DNA from: Streptomyces sp. NRRL F-5630
GTDB lineage: Bacteria > Actinomycetota > Actinomycetes > Streptomycetales > Streptomycetaceae
Length of the DNA: 64,000 nt
Reading direction: 5' to 3'
Assembly: GCF_000719475.1 (NCBI RefSeq)
Contig: NZ_JOGO01000018.1
Location: 31,624-95,623 of the forward strand
Position 1 is the first letter of the stretch. The number at the start of each line of letters is the position of its first letter. The notes below the pieces were generated by a model. It made no database searches. It was not told the DNA's origin and was given only the letters and a program-made list of their open reading frames with translations. Made by a program: the position numbers and the translations under genes. This document shows, piece by piece, positions 24,939-33,981 of the stretch.

Positions 24939-25940
24939 TCAGCCCTCCACACGCTCCGCCGGTGCCACGTCCCGCAGGAGCTGCCCGAAGGCGGCCTCGT
25001 CGATCACGGGGGTGCCGTACTGCCGGGCGCGGACCGTCTTCGACGTGCCCGAGTCGGGGTCGTTGGTGACGAGCAGGCTCGTGAGCCGCGAGATGCTGCC
25101 CGCGACGTGCAGCCCCGCCTCCGTCGCCCGGTCCTCCAGGAGCTCGCGCTCCGTCGACGTGTCGCCCGAGAAGGCGACCCGCATCCCCTGCACGAGCGGC
25201 TTCCCGTCCTGCCAGCGGCCCGGATTCGGGTACGGGCACGCGGGGCGCTTGCGCGAGGGCCGCCAGTTCCCCGCCGCCGGGCGGGACCCGTACGGGCTCC
25301 CGTACTGGCGGCCGATGACCGGCCGGGCCGGGCTGTCGGACCACTCGGTGAGCGGCCGGCACTCCAGGAGCGGCAGCCGTACGCCCCCCAGCGCGGCGGC
25401 CCGCAGGCTCGGCCGGAACGCCTCGGCGAGGACCCGCGCGTCGTCGAGCGCGTGGTGCGCGCGGCGCTGCTCCACACCGAAGTGCGCGGCGAGCGTCTCC
25501 AGCTTGTGGTTCGGCAGCGGGAGCGCCAGCTCCTTGGCGAGCGCGATCGTGCACAGCCTGCGCCGCACCGGGGCCGTGATCCCCGCCCGCGCGTACTCGC
25601 GCGCGAGCATCGACCAGTCGAAGACCGCGTTGTGCGCGACGAGGACCCTGCCGTCGAGCCGCCGGGACAGCTCCTCGGCGACCTCGGGGAAGAGCGGCGC
25701 GCCCTCCAGGACCTCGCTCGTCAGACCGTGTATCCACACCGGGCCCGGATCGCGCTCGGGATTGACCAGCGTGTACCAGTGGTCCTCGACCTCGCCGCGC
25801 GCGTCCACGCGGTACACGGCGGCGGAGACGATCCGGTCGTCGCGGGCCAGACCGGTCGTCTCCACGTCGACCACCGCGTATCCCTCGGGATAGGCGGACG
25901 GCCAGGAGGTGTCGGTCGTACGGTCTTCGAGCATGGTCAC
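24939..25940 (-). CDS. DEDDh 3'-5' exonuclease with C-terminal BRCT domain
   Basis: 333 residues. N-terminal DnaQ-like exonuclease domain: motif I VVDVETTGL, motif II LVAHNAVFDW, motif III AHHALDDAR (the DEDDh residues). After a linker rich in Arg/Pro/Tyr comes a BRCT domain at about 245-330 (GMRVAFSGDTSTERELLEDRA; LVTNDPDSGTSKT). Fusion of an epsilon-like nuclease with BRCT is seen in actinobacteria and points to DNA repair or proofreading. ATG at 25938-25940. Same direction as SURF1 with a 64-nt gap. Confidence 0.9.
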   Translation of the reverse strand: MTMLEDRTTDTSWPSAYPEGYAVVDVETTGLARDDRIVSAAVYRVDARGEVEDHWYTLVNPERDPGPVWIHGLTSEVLEGAPLFPEVAEELSRRLDGRVLVAHNAVFDWSMLAREYARAGITAPVRRRLCTIALAKELALPLPNHKLETLAAHFGVEQRRAHHALDDARVLAEAFRPSLRAAALGGVRLPLLECRPLTEWSDSPARPVIGRQYGSPYGSRPAAGNWRPSRKRPACPYPNPGRWQDGKPLVQGMRVAFSGDTSTERELLEDRATEAGLHVAGSISRLTSLLVTNDPDSGTSKTVRARQYGTPVIDEAAFGQLLRDVAPAERVEG

Positions 25941-25995
25941 TGAGGATACGGGGCCGGTCCGACACCGCCCGCGACCGCGCCCCGGACCCGTACCG

Positions 25996-26017
25996 AATCA
26001 GGCGTGATGTCCTGATT
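25996..26017. promoter_or_regulatory. Inverted repeat in divergent exonuclease/VIT1 intergenic region
   Basis: AATCAGG (25996-26002) and CCTGATT (26011-26017) are separated by 8 nt. It lies between the exonuclease (leftward) and VIT1 (rightward) genes. No other feature is seen in 25941-26221. Confidence 0.4.
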
Positions 26018-26221
26018 GCGCGCCGCACCGCGCTGGACGCCCGTTCGCCGCGCGGTCGTAGGGGAACTGGCGTGCGGTCAGCGGGGGCGCATGCAACCGC
26101 CCCTGGGTGTGTGCGGTCGGGCGACCGCCGTCGGGGCGCGGCCGGACGGGGTCGCGCCACCGGGACACGGGGCCCCGCCGAAAAGCCCGCTGCGCGCCCC
26201 GTGGGATGTGAAGATCGCGCA

Positions 26222-26944
26222 ATGACTGACGGAGAGCGGGAAGGGCGCCACGAGGAGAGCCACGGCGGGGCGCTCGGCACCAGGCTCAACTGGCTGCGTG
26301 CCGCCGTGCTCGGCGCCAACGACGGCGTCGTCTCCACCGCCGGGCTCGTCGTCGGCGTCGCGGGCGCCAGCGCGGGCCGGGGCACGCTCCTGACGGCGGG
26401 CCTCGCGGGGCTCCTCGCTGGGTCCATGTCGATGGCGGCGGGCGAGTACGTCTCGGTGAACACCCAGCGCGACGCCGAGAAGGCGGCACTCGCCGTCGAA
26501 CGGCGCGAACTGCGCGAGGACCCGGAGGCCGAACTCGACGAACTCACCCGCCTCCTCGCCGAGCGCGGCCTGAGCCACGACGTCGCGCGCGAGGCCGCCG
26601 AACAGCTCACCGCGCGCGACGCGCTGCGCGCCCACGCCGACGTCGAACTCGGCATCGACCCGGACGCGCTCACCAACCCCTGGCACGCCGCCTGGGCCAG
26701 CTTCCTCGCCTTCACCGCCGGCGCCCTGCTCCCGCTCCTCGCCATCGTGCTGCCCCCCGCGAGCGCCCGCCTCCCCGTCACCGTCTGCTCCGTCCTCGCG
26801 GCCCTCGTCCTCACCGGCTGGGCCAGCGCCCGCCTCGGCGGCGCCCCGCCCGGCCGCGCGGTCGTGCGCAACGTGGCGGGCGGCGCGGCGGCGATGGCGA
26901 TCACGTACGCGGTGGGGGTGCTGCTGGGGGCGACGGGGGCGTGA
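26222..26944 (+). CDS. VIT1/CCC1-family iron/manganese transporter
   Basis: 240 residues from the ATG at 26222. Motifs LRAAVLGANDGVVSTAGLVVG (first helix) and SMSMAAGEYVSVNTQRDAE match the family; a charged cytoplasmic segment (REDPEAELDELTRLLAERG) is the metal-binding domain, followed by three more helices. Family members export Fe(II) or Mn(II) from the cytosol or into stores. Frame open upstream to 26072 but without coding character. Confidence 0.88.
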   Translation: MTDGEREGRHEESHGGALGTRLNWLRAAVLGANDGVVSTAGLVVGVAGASAGRGTLLTAGLAGLLAGSMSMAAGEYVSVNTQRDAEKAALAVERRELREDPEAELDELTRLLAERGLSHDVAREAAEQLTARDALRAHADVELGIDPDALTNPWHAAWASFLAFTAGALLPLLAIVLPPASARLPVTVCSVLAALVLTGWASARLGGAPPGRAVVRNVAGGAAAMAITYAVGVLLGATGA

Positions 26945-27095
26945 GCGGGGCAGAGCGTACGGGCGCGGAGGGCCGAGAGCGCGCGGGGTCGGGGGAGTGG
27001 ATCCCCGCCTCCCTCGACTCCCCTGCGACCACGGCGACTTACCGCAAGTAATACTCGTCGGTAACGACCCCTGTCCAAGCACCGCGCGGCGGCCT

Positions 27096-27101
27096 TACCT
27101 T
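27096..27101 (+). promoter_or_regulatory. -10 box for a leaderless sterol-desaturase transcript; TTAC/GTAA half-sites upstream
   Basis: TACCTT ends 6 nt before the ATG at 27108. Upstream at 27039-27064 lie TTACCGCAAGTAA and CGGTAA, half-sites like those of TetR-type operators; the operator reading is tentative. Confidence 0.5.
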
Positions 27102-27107
27102 GCCCGT

Positions 27108-28028
<921 letters not shown>

Positions 28029-28218
28029 CGCGTCCCGCGCCGTCCCCCTCTCGACACGTCCCGCCCCCTGACACGCCGCGCTCGCCCAAGAGGCGGCGCG
28101 CGGCGACGGGTCCGAACGCGGGCATGAAGCGGTGTCACCCGGACGTCCGGGCGCCGGATCAGGAGATCTGGAGGACTCGTGGTGCCGGTGAGCGCCCTTC
28201 GGCGAGGAGCGCACCCAA

Positions 28219-28413
28219 GTGTCCGCGACCGCCGCGGCGGCCTGGACAGGCAGCGGCTTCGTCTCCGGTACGGAGGACAGGACCGGACTGACGCAGCTGG
28301 GGGCCCGCGCCTACGGCGGCGGTGTGGCGGCCGGGGCCTTCGGCAAGGCAGTCGGGGGCGGCACGTTTCGCGGCGCCCTGAAGGCGAGCCCCGTCACGGT
28401 CAGCATCCGATAG
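28219..28413 (+). pseudogene. Fragment of an Rhs/polymorphic-toxin protein
   Basis: The frame 28219-28413 encodes AAAAWTGSGFVSGTEDRTGLTQLGARAY in two readable pieces (AWTGSGFVSGT and DRTGLTQLGARAY), like the end of the Rhs core, which normally runs into a GRFISVDP motif. Here that motif is absent and the frame goes into Gly/Ala-rich sequence (GGGVAAGAFGKAVGGGTFRG) and stops. The large upstream Rhs repeats are missing. Nothing else is recognisable in 28029-28218. It looks like debris of a toxin gene. Confidence 0.6.
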
Positions 28414-28517
28414 ACGTTGGGTAACGGAGCCCTGAACTTCGGGATGTCGTGGGCCGGCTGCGGAACGGGTAGCCTCGGGAAGGCCGCATACTGTTGAGCA
28501 GGGGAAACGAGAGAAAA

Positions 28518-29072
28518 GTGAAGCCTCGCGCACTGCGGAGGAAGAGCCTGTGGATCCTCTCGACGCTCGGCTGCTGCGGCCTGCTGGCACTGATCCCGGT
28601 CATCTGGGTGGCCGGGGCGGATCAGGGCGACTCCACGGGTGACTCACTCATGGTGTGCTCGGTACTGCTGGGGATCTGCTGGGCCCTGATTCGCATCGGC
28701 AGGAGCCGGGTGGAGGTGCGCGAGGGCGGGCTGGTCCTGATCGACTGGTGGCGGCGCGAGTGGGTGCCGTGGGGCGCCTACACGCGGGTCGACATCCGCG
28801 AGGGATTCGTCATCGTCAGCCGCGGCGAGCGGGAACACACGCTCGCGGGCCTCGGTTCCTCCCTCGTCGAGGAGTCTTTCGAACGACGCGGCAAGGGCGT
28901 CCTCAGCAGGATGAAGCGGGAGATCCGCGAAGCGAGGGCGACGGCGTCCCCTGAAGCCCTGCGAGACCGGGACGTGCTGGTGCGGAGCTGGGAGTGCATC
29001 CCCGCCGATCTGCTCCTGGCGCAGGTGCTGGTGTGTCTGGTGCTCACGCAGACCGGCGTCGTCCCCATGTGA
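28518..29072 (+). CDS. Membrane protein with PH-like domain, next to the Rhs remnant
   Basis: 184 residues from the GTG at 28518, preceded by GAGAG (the frame opens at a TTG at 28494). Basic N-terminus, two close membrane helices (LWILSTLGCCGLLALIPVIW and a second near 46-63), then a soluble region with RVEVREGGLVLIDWWRREWVPW and a strand-rich EGFVIVSRGEREHTLAG, resembling bacterial PH-like membrane proteins. Lower codon bias than neighbours. Its place after the Rhs fragment could suit an orphan immunity gene; this is inference. Confidence 0.65.
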   Translation: MKPRALRRKSLWILSTLGCCGLLALIPVIWVAGADQGDSTGDSLMVCSVLLGICWALIRIGRSRVEVREGGLVLIDWWRREWVPWGAYTRVDIREGFVIVSRGEREHTLAGLGSSLVEESFERRGKGVLSRMKREIREARATASPEALRDRDVLVRSWECIPADLLLAQVLVCLVLTQTGVVPM

Positions 29073-29113
29073 GGCGACCGTTCTGTGTGACACCTCAGGC
29101 GGTCTGATCCCTC

Positions 29114-29154
29114 CGAAGGTCCTCTTCCCTGCCCGGCAGGGAAGAGGACCTTCG
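29114..29154. terminator. 19-bp perfect hairpin
   Basis: The arm CGAAGGTCCTCTTCCCTGC (29114-29132) pairs with 29136-29154 without mismatch; loop CCG. It lies 42 nt after the preceding gene and at the junction with the truncated FG-GAP gene. Likely a strong bidirectional terminator. Confidence 0.75.
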
Positions 29155-29205
29155 TGCGCCGGGATTTCGCTCTCGCACCCGCGCGCTGCGTGCCGTCTGG
29201 GCACG

Positions 29206-31002
29206 GTGACCGACGCCAAGGGCTGGTCCGGCTCCTGCCCGGCCGGCAACCTCGAATTCGACGTGAAGGCCAACACCGTCAAGGCGGCCGCGGGCAAGTG
29301 GGCCACCATGACCTTGGGCCTGCGGGCGAGCGAGTCGGACACCTACGGCTGGAAGAAGTTCGACGCGAAGACGGCAGTGCTGTCCACGGAGTACAACTCG
29401 CCTCCGGCCGTGCCCTCCGGTCTCGACACCGTCCCGAGCACCAAGAACCAGGCGGGTTGCGGAAACACCGCGCCCTATGGGCTGATCGGTGACACCGACA
29501 TCCAGCTCACCGCGAAGGGCAGCGACCCCGACGGCGGTGCGGTGCAGGTCAAGTTCCATCTCTGGGCCACCGGCCACCACCCCAACGACGACCCGAAGGG
29601 CGTGCTGATCGTCAACCAGACGGTGACCGTCACCTCGGGAACGGTCGCCAAGCTGACTGTCGCCAAATCCAGACTGACGCCCTATCTCGCGGTGGCCAAG
29701 GGCAACTTCTCCTGGAAGGCCCAGGCGTCCGACGGCTCCCTGACCAGCGATTGGAACCCGACCACGGGCGCCCCCGGCTGCCGTTTCGTCTTCGACCCCG
29801 AGCGTCCCAGCACCCCGCCGTCGGTCGTCTCGGCGCAGTTCCCCTCCGGTGACAGCGGCTGGCCGACGCAGACCGGCACCGTCCGCACCAAAGGCGCCTT
29901 CGTCGTCGGCCCCGGCGGCGCGGGCGACATCGACTCCTACGAGTACTGGTCCACGGTGGACCCGGCCGTGCGGAAGGCGAGCCCCGCCGCGGTCAACGGT
30001 CCGGTGACTGTGGAATTGACGCCCACGAAGGCCGGCCCGCATCACCTTTACGCCCGCAGCCTGGACAAGGCCGGCAACCGCTCCGACACCCGCGCCTACC
30101 TGTTCTACGCCAACGGCTCGCAGGTGGACGACAAGGACGGAGATCTCAACGGTGACGGTCACCCCGACCTGTGGGCTGTCGACGGCTCCGGGACGCTGAG
30201 GCGCTACTTCGGCGACGGTACCGGCAACGCCATCGGCGCCAGCGCGCCCGCCTCCGCATCCGGCTACCTGACGGACACCCTCGTCACCCGGCGCGGGGAC
30301 TGGACCGGCGACGGCTACGAGGACCTCATCACCCTCGCGCGCGACCCCGCGACGGGGAGGGACCGGCTGTGGGTACGGCCCAACGACGGAGCGGGCGGGC
30401 TCGACATCGGTGACAGCCGTGAGCTGCGCGCCTGGGAGAGCGTCAACGACCACTGGCAGGGCGCGGACCAGATCCTTGCCGTCGGGGACGTCGACGGACC
30501 GCTCGACATCGACGGTGACGGCGCCATCGGCCCTGACGACCGGCCGGGTTACCCCGACCTGCTGGTCAAGAAGGGCGACGAGTTGTGGCTCTGCTTCGGC
30601 TCTGCCTCCGGCTACCTGGACGAGCACATCGACCAGCCGCCGGTCCTGCTCGGCAGCGGAGGATGGGCAGGACTCGACCTCGCCGCGCCCGGCAAGGTCA
30701 GCGAGGGCGCCGGGGGCACCGGAATCGTCGCGAGGGACCGCAGCGGCGGCCAGCTCTACCTGTACGCGCCCACCGGGCCCTCGGGCGAAGGGCTCGGCAC
30801 GGAGGCCGGCCGCACGCAGATCGGCACGGGCTGGACAGCGACGGCGCGACCGCTGTACACCGTGGTGCCCGACATCCGGGGGGACGAGAAGGCCGGCGGC
30901 TGGTCCGTCGCGAGCACCGGAGAGTTGCTGACATACCCCGTCATGAGCGGACCGGGCACGCCCATCGCCACCGGCTTCGGCGCCTTCACGTCCCTGACCT
31001 GA
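29206..31002 (+). pseudogene. FG-GAP/VCBS repeat surface protein, 5'-truncated
   Basis: 598 residues from an internal GTG; the open frame continues upstream to the hairpin at 29154. There is no signal peptide. The first half holds Ig/fibronectin-like strands (DSYEYWSTVDP; GPHHLYARSLDKAGN), the second half FG-GAP repeats with Ca-binding loops (DLNGDGHPDLWAVDG, DWTGDGYEDLITLARD, DIDGDGAIGPDDRPGYPDL). Streptomyces relatives are long secreted proteins whose N-terminal half is missing here. I read it as a remnant whose 5' part was lost in the same rearrangement that left the Rhs fragment. An alternative is a short live gene with an unseen start. Confidence 0.65.
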
Positions 31003-31053
31003 CCCGGTACCGAGCCGGACCGGTCACCGGCTCGGGCTCTGCTTCACAGGGAC

Positions 31054-31087
31054 CCACCGCGCGAGACGCGCGCGCCTCGCGCGGTGG
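31054..31087. terminator. Hairpin between convergent FG-GAP remnant and copD
   Basis: CCACCGCGCGAG (31054-31065) pairs perfectly with CTCGCGCGGTGG (31076-31087); 10-nt loop. Confidence 0.7.
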
Positions 31088-31145
31088 TGTCCTCGTTCTG
31101 GCCGTCGTACTCGTGCCGCGGCCCGGGCTCCCGGCGGCGCACCGT

Positions 31146-32096
31146 TCACCACCGGATCGGCAGCGGCAGCGCGGTGAGCAGCGCCGACACGAGCACGACG
31201 AGGGCGAGGAAGAGCAGCTCGGCGCGCGCGGGTGTCGCCGCGTCCCGGCCCGCGCGCAGGTGCCGCCGCGCCCGCCAGGCGAGCGCGGCGATCCCCGCGA
31301 CGAGCACGGTCTTCGCGAGGAGGACCCGGCCGTAGCCGGTGCCGGTGAGCTGATCGGCGACCGTGCCGGGCGGCATCCGGCGCAGGGTGCTCGCGACGCC
31401 CGTCGCGGTGAGCGCGGCGAGCAGGTACGCGGCCGTCCGCGCGTACCGCCCGAGCAGCCGTGCCCCCTCGGGGGCGGGCAGCCGGGGCACCGTCCGCAGC
31501 ACGGCGAGCAGCCCGCCCGCCCACAGGGCGGCGCAGCTCAGGTGGACGAAGGTGAGGAGGGAGCCGAGCCACGGCGTGGACGGCTCGGGGTGAGCGCGTA
31601 CGGCCTCGGCGAGGACGACGAGCGCGAGCGGCACGGCGGCGAGGCGGGGCCGTCGCCCGAGCGCGCAGAGCCAGGCGGCCCCGAAGGCGTTCACTTCGAG
31701 CAGCGCGAGCCGCCCGTCCCCGCTCTGCGCGAGCGCCCCCGGATCGACCGCGCCGGGGGAGTGGGGCAGGAGGTTCCCGGCGGCGACGACGACGGCGAGC
31801 CCGGCAGCCGCGAGCGTCCCGCACAGGGCGGCGGCGGGAGCGAGGGAGCGGGGAGGAGTGGGCCCGCGCCTCAGCCACACCTCCCCGGCCTGCACGCACA
31901 GGGCCGCGAGCATGACCCCGCGCAGCCATCCCACCTCCCGGACAGCGGGCGCGGCGGCCTCCCCGGTTCCGCGCAGGGCGAGGTCCGGCCCGAGCAGGGG
32001 CACGAGGAACGCCCCGACGACGAGCAACCCGAGGAACACCCCGGCCCGCCGCACCTCCCGCACCCGCGCCCCGCCGTACGCGGCCCCCGACCCCAT
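31146..32096 (-). CDS. copD: CopD-family membrane protein (copper handling)
   Basis: 316 residues from the ATG at 32094-32096, chosen because GAGGGAG lies 6-7 nt upstream (a GTG at 32114 is in frame but lacks a site). About eight hydrophobic helices; the CopD core LLTFVHLSCAALWAGGLLAV and the RYARTAAYLLAALTATG segment are recognisable. Related proteins take part in copper uptake or resistance, often next to a CopC gene, which is not present here. Convergent with the FG-GAP remnant. Confidence 0.83.
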   Translation of the reverse strand: MGSGAAYGGARVREVRRAGVFLGLLVVGAFLVPLLGPDLALRGTGEAAAPAVREVGWLRGVMLAALCVQAGEVWLRRGPTPPRSLAPAAALCGTLAAAGLAVVVAAGNLLPHSPGAVDPGALAQSGDGRLALLEVNAFGAAWLCALGRRPRLAAVPLALVVLAEAVRAHPEPSTPWLGSLLTFVHLSCAALWAGGLLAVLRTVPRLPAPEGARLLGRYARTAAYLLAALTATGVASTLRRMPPGTVADQLTGTGYGRVLLAKTVLVAGIAALAWRARRHLRAGRDAATPARAELLFLALVVLVSALLTALPLPIRW

Positions 32097-32425
32097 GTCC
32101 GCTCCCTCAGCCACGGAAAGGATCGTTCCGGGCGAAGGGGGCGCACCGCAAGCGATTCGTCCGAAGTGCGCGATACCGGGGCGGAGGCAGGGGCGGGAGG
32201 GGAGAGCGCGGACACGGGACCGAAGAGCGCCGGGCCATACGGGAGTTCAGCGTGTCGGGGGTTCAGCATGCGGGGCGGGGTGGGGCGGGTCGCGCCGTGG
32301 CGCCGCCGGGTGCCACGTCCCGGGCCGTGGCGGCCCGCCGCGTCACGCCAGGCTCGACGAGCGGACGCGGCCCCGGCGGGGGTGTGTCGAGCAACGCCCG
32401 CCCGTGCGGCGCCAACGCCCCCGCC
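32097..32425. other. Intergenic stretch without recognised gene
   Basis: Between the copD start and the end of the CoA-transferase gene. It holds a short imperfect direct repeat (GTTCAGC(G/A)TG near 32245-32270) and GC-rich inverted repeats, but no coding frame with convincing bias. Confidence 0.4.
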
Positions 32426-33808
32426 TCACCCCCACTCCGCCCCATCCGTCCCACTCGGCACCGACGCCCGTGCCCAGTCCGCCGGGCCCCCCTCGTACGA
32501 GAACGCCGGGAGCGCGTACCGCAGGCGGCCCCACGCGCTGTCGCGCTCCGCCGTGTGCTCCTCCGGCGGGGGCGGGACGGCGGCGGGGAGCGGGGCGCGG
32601 GGACCGTCCAGGAGCCAGGCGGCGGTACGGGCCAGGCAGAGGCGGACGAGGCGGGAGCCGCCCGTGCGGGTCTGCTCCGTCAGGGCGCGCAGCACCCCGG
32701 CCGCGAGGAGGTACCCCGTACCGTGGTCGAGCGCCTGGGCGGGCAGAGCCCCCGGGCGGCCCTCGCGGTTCGCCTCGACGGCCGCGATCCCCGTCGCCAC
32801 CTGCACCAGGCTGTCGAAGCCCCGCCGCTGCCCCCACGGACCCGAGCGCCCCCACGCCGAGACCTGCGCGAGCACAAGGCCGGGGCGCCGCGTGGCGAGG
32901 CCGTCCGGCGTGAGCCCGAACCGCTCCAGGGCCCCGGGCCGGTAGCCGGTCACCACGACATCGGCCTCGGGGAGCAGTTCCTCGAAGCGCCGCAGCCCCG
33001 CGCAGTCGGCGAGGTCCAGCAGCGCGCTGCGCTTGCCGAGACCCGTGTCGGCCTGCTGGTCGGCGAGTTCGGGCATCCCCGGCGGGTCGACGCGCAGGAC
33101 CTCCGCGCCGAGCAGCGCGAGCGCGCGGGTCGCGACGGGGCCCGCGAGGACCCGTGTCAGGTCGAGCACCCGCACCCCGGCCAGCGGCAGCCCGCCGCTC
33201 GGCGCGGTGAAGACGCGCACGGGCGCGTCGTCGATGCGGCCCGCGCTCACGAGCGGCAGTGCCTCCAGGACCCTCGCCTGCGGCCCCGCCCGCCACTCCT
33301 CGGGCGCCCGCAGCGCCACGGCGAGGCCCCCGGCCGCGTACACCGCCTCCTCGGTCTCGCGCGCCGCGCGCCGCCGCAGGACGGCGGTGACCTCCTCGGG
33401 CCCGGCCCCCGCGCCGAGCCCGAGCGCCTTGAGCAACCGGGCCTGATGGTGCGGGTAGTTGGCGTGTGTACGGACCCAGCCGTCCGCCGTGCGCCAGAAC
33501 CGCGAGAGCGGCGCGAAGCTCTCGGGCGCGCGCCCTTCGACGCGCAGGAGCCGCTCGCTCGCGAAGGCGGCGGCCACGGCCCGGTCGTCGAGCCGTACCG
33601 CGGGCACGGCGCCCCCGTCCCGAACGGAGACGAGTTCGGCGGCGGCGAGCGCGCAGGCCCCCGCGCACGCGGCGGCCAGCTCACGGACCGGGAGGCGCGC
33701 GGCGAGTACGCCGGTGTCCTCGTGACGGGTGACGCGGGCGAGCAGGGCGGGGTCGCCACTCAGTGCCGCCCAGGCGGAGGCGAGGCCGGGTGAGGCGGGA
33801 GTTTCCAT
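32426..33808 (-). CDS. Class III CoA-transferase family protein (CaiB/BaiF-like)
   Basis: 460 residues. GLPLAGVRVLDLTRVLAGPVATRALALLGAEVLRVDPP is the family hallmark (seen in pieces LAGVRVLDLTRVLAGP and ALLGAEVLRVD). RRGFDSLVQVATGIA and ALDHGTGYLLAAG are also typical. The ~190-residue N-terminal part before this core is unusual for single-domain members and looks like a second, degenerate copy, as in two-domain variants (RTHANYPHHQARLLKALG). ATG at 33806-33808; the frame is open to 34435 but that is not coding. A perfect operator palindrome lies just upstream. Confidence 0.86.
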   Translation of the reverse strand: METPASPGLASAWAALSGDPALLARVTRHEDTGVLAARLPVRELAAACAGACALAAAELVSVRDGGAVPAVRLDDRAVAAAFASERLLRVEGRAPESFAPLSRFWRTADGWVRTHANYPHHQARLLKALGLGAGAGPEEVTAVLRRRAARETEEAVYAAGGLAVALRAPEEWRAGPQARVLEALPLVSAGRIDDAPVRVFTAPSGGLPLAGVRVLDLTRVLAGPVATRALALLGAEVLRVDPPGMPELADQQADTGLGKRSALLDLADCAGLRRFEELLPEADVVVTGYRPGALERFGLTPDGLATRRPGLVLAQVSAWGRSGPWGQRRGFDSLVQVATGIAAVEANREGRPGALPAQALDHGTGYLLAAGVLRALTEQTRTGGSRLVRLCLARTAAWLLDGPRAPLPAAVPPPPEEHTAERDSAWGRLRYALPAFSYEGGPADWARASVPSGTDGAEWG

Positions 33809-33819
33809 GGGCGCCACTA

Positions 33820-33834
33820 TGGCACTGAGTGCCA
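33820..33834. promoter_or_regulatory. Perfect 15-bp palindromic operator before the CoA-transferase gene
   Basis: TGGCACTGAGTGCCA, an odd palindrome of the kind bound by TetR-family repressors. On the minus strand it abuts a CATAGT -10-like box (33821-33816) 7 nt before the ATG, so a bound repressor would block transcription. A partial second site, CACTCAGTG, lies at 33757-33765 inside the gene, 66 bp away centre to centre. No regulator gene is adjacent. Confidence 0.65.
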
Positions 33835-33981
33835 CGCCGGGGAAGATATTCGGGGAACGCGAAGGGGCGCGAGAGCGCGAAGGGGGTGGGGGCCGCCCGC
33901 GGGAGCGTGAAGGGGCGGGGCCGCCCGCGAGAGGCCGCCCCGCCCCGAACCGGAAACCCGGAACCCCGTCCCGGAGACCGG

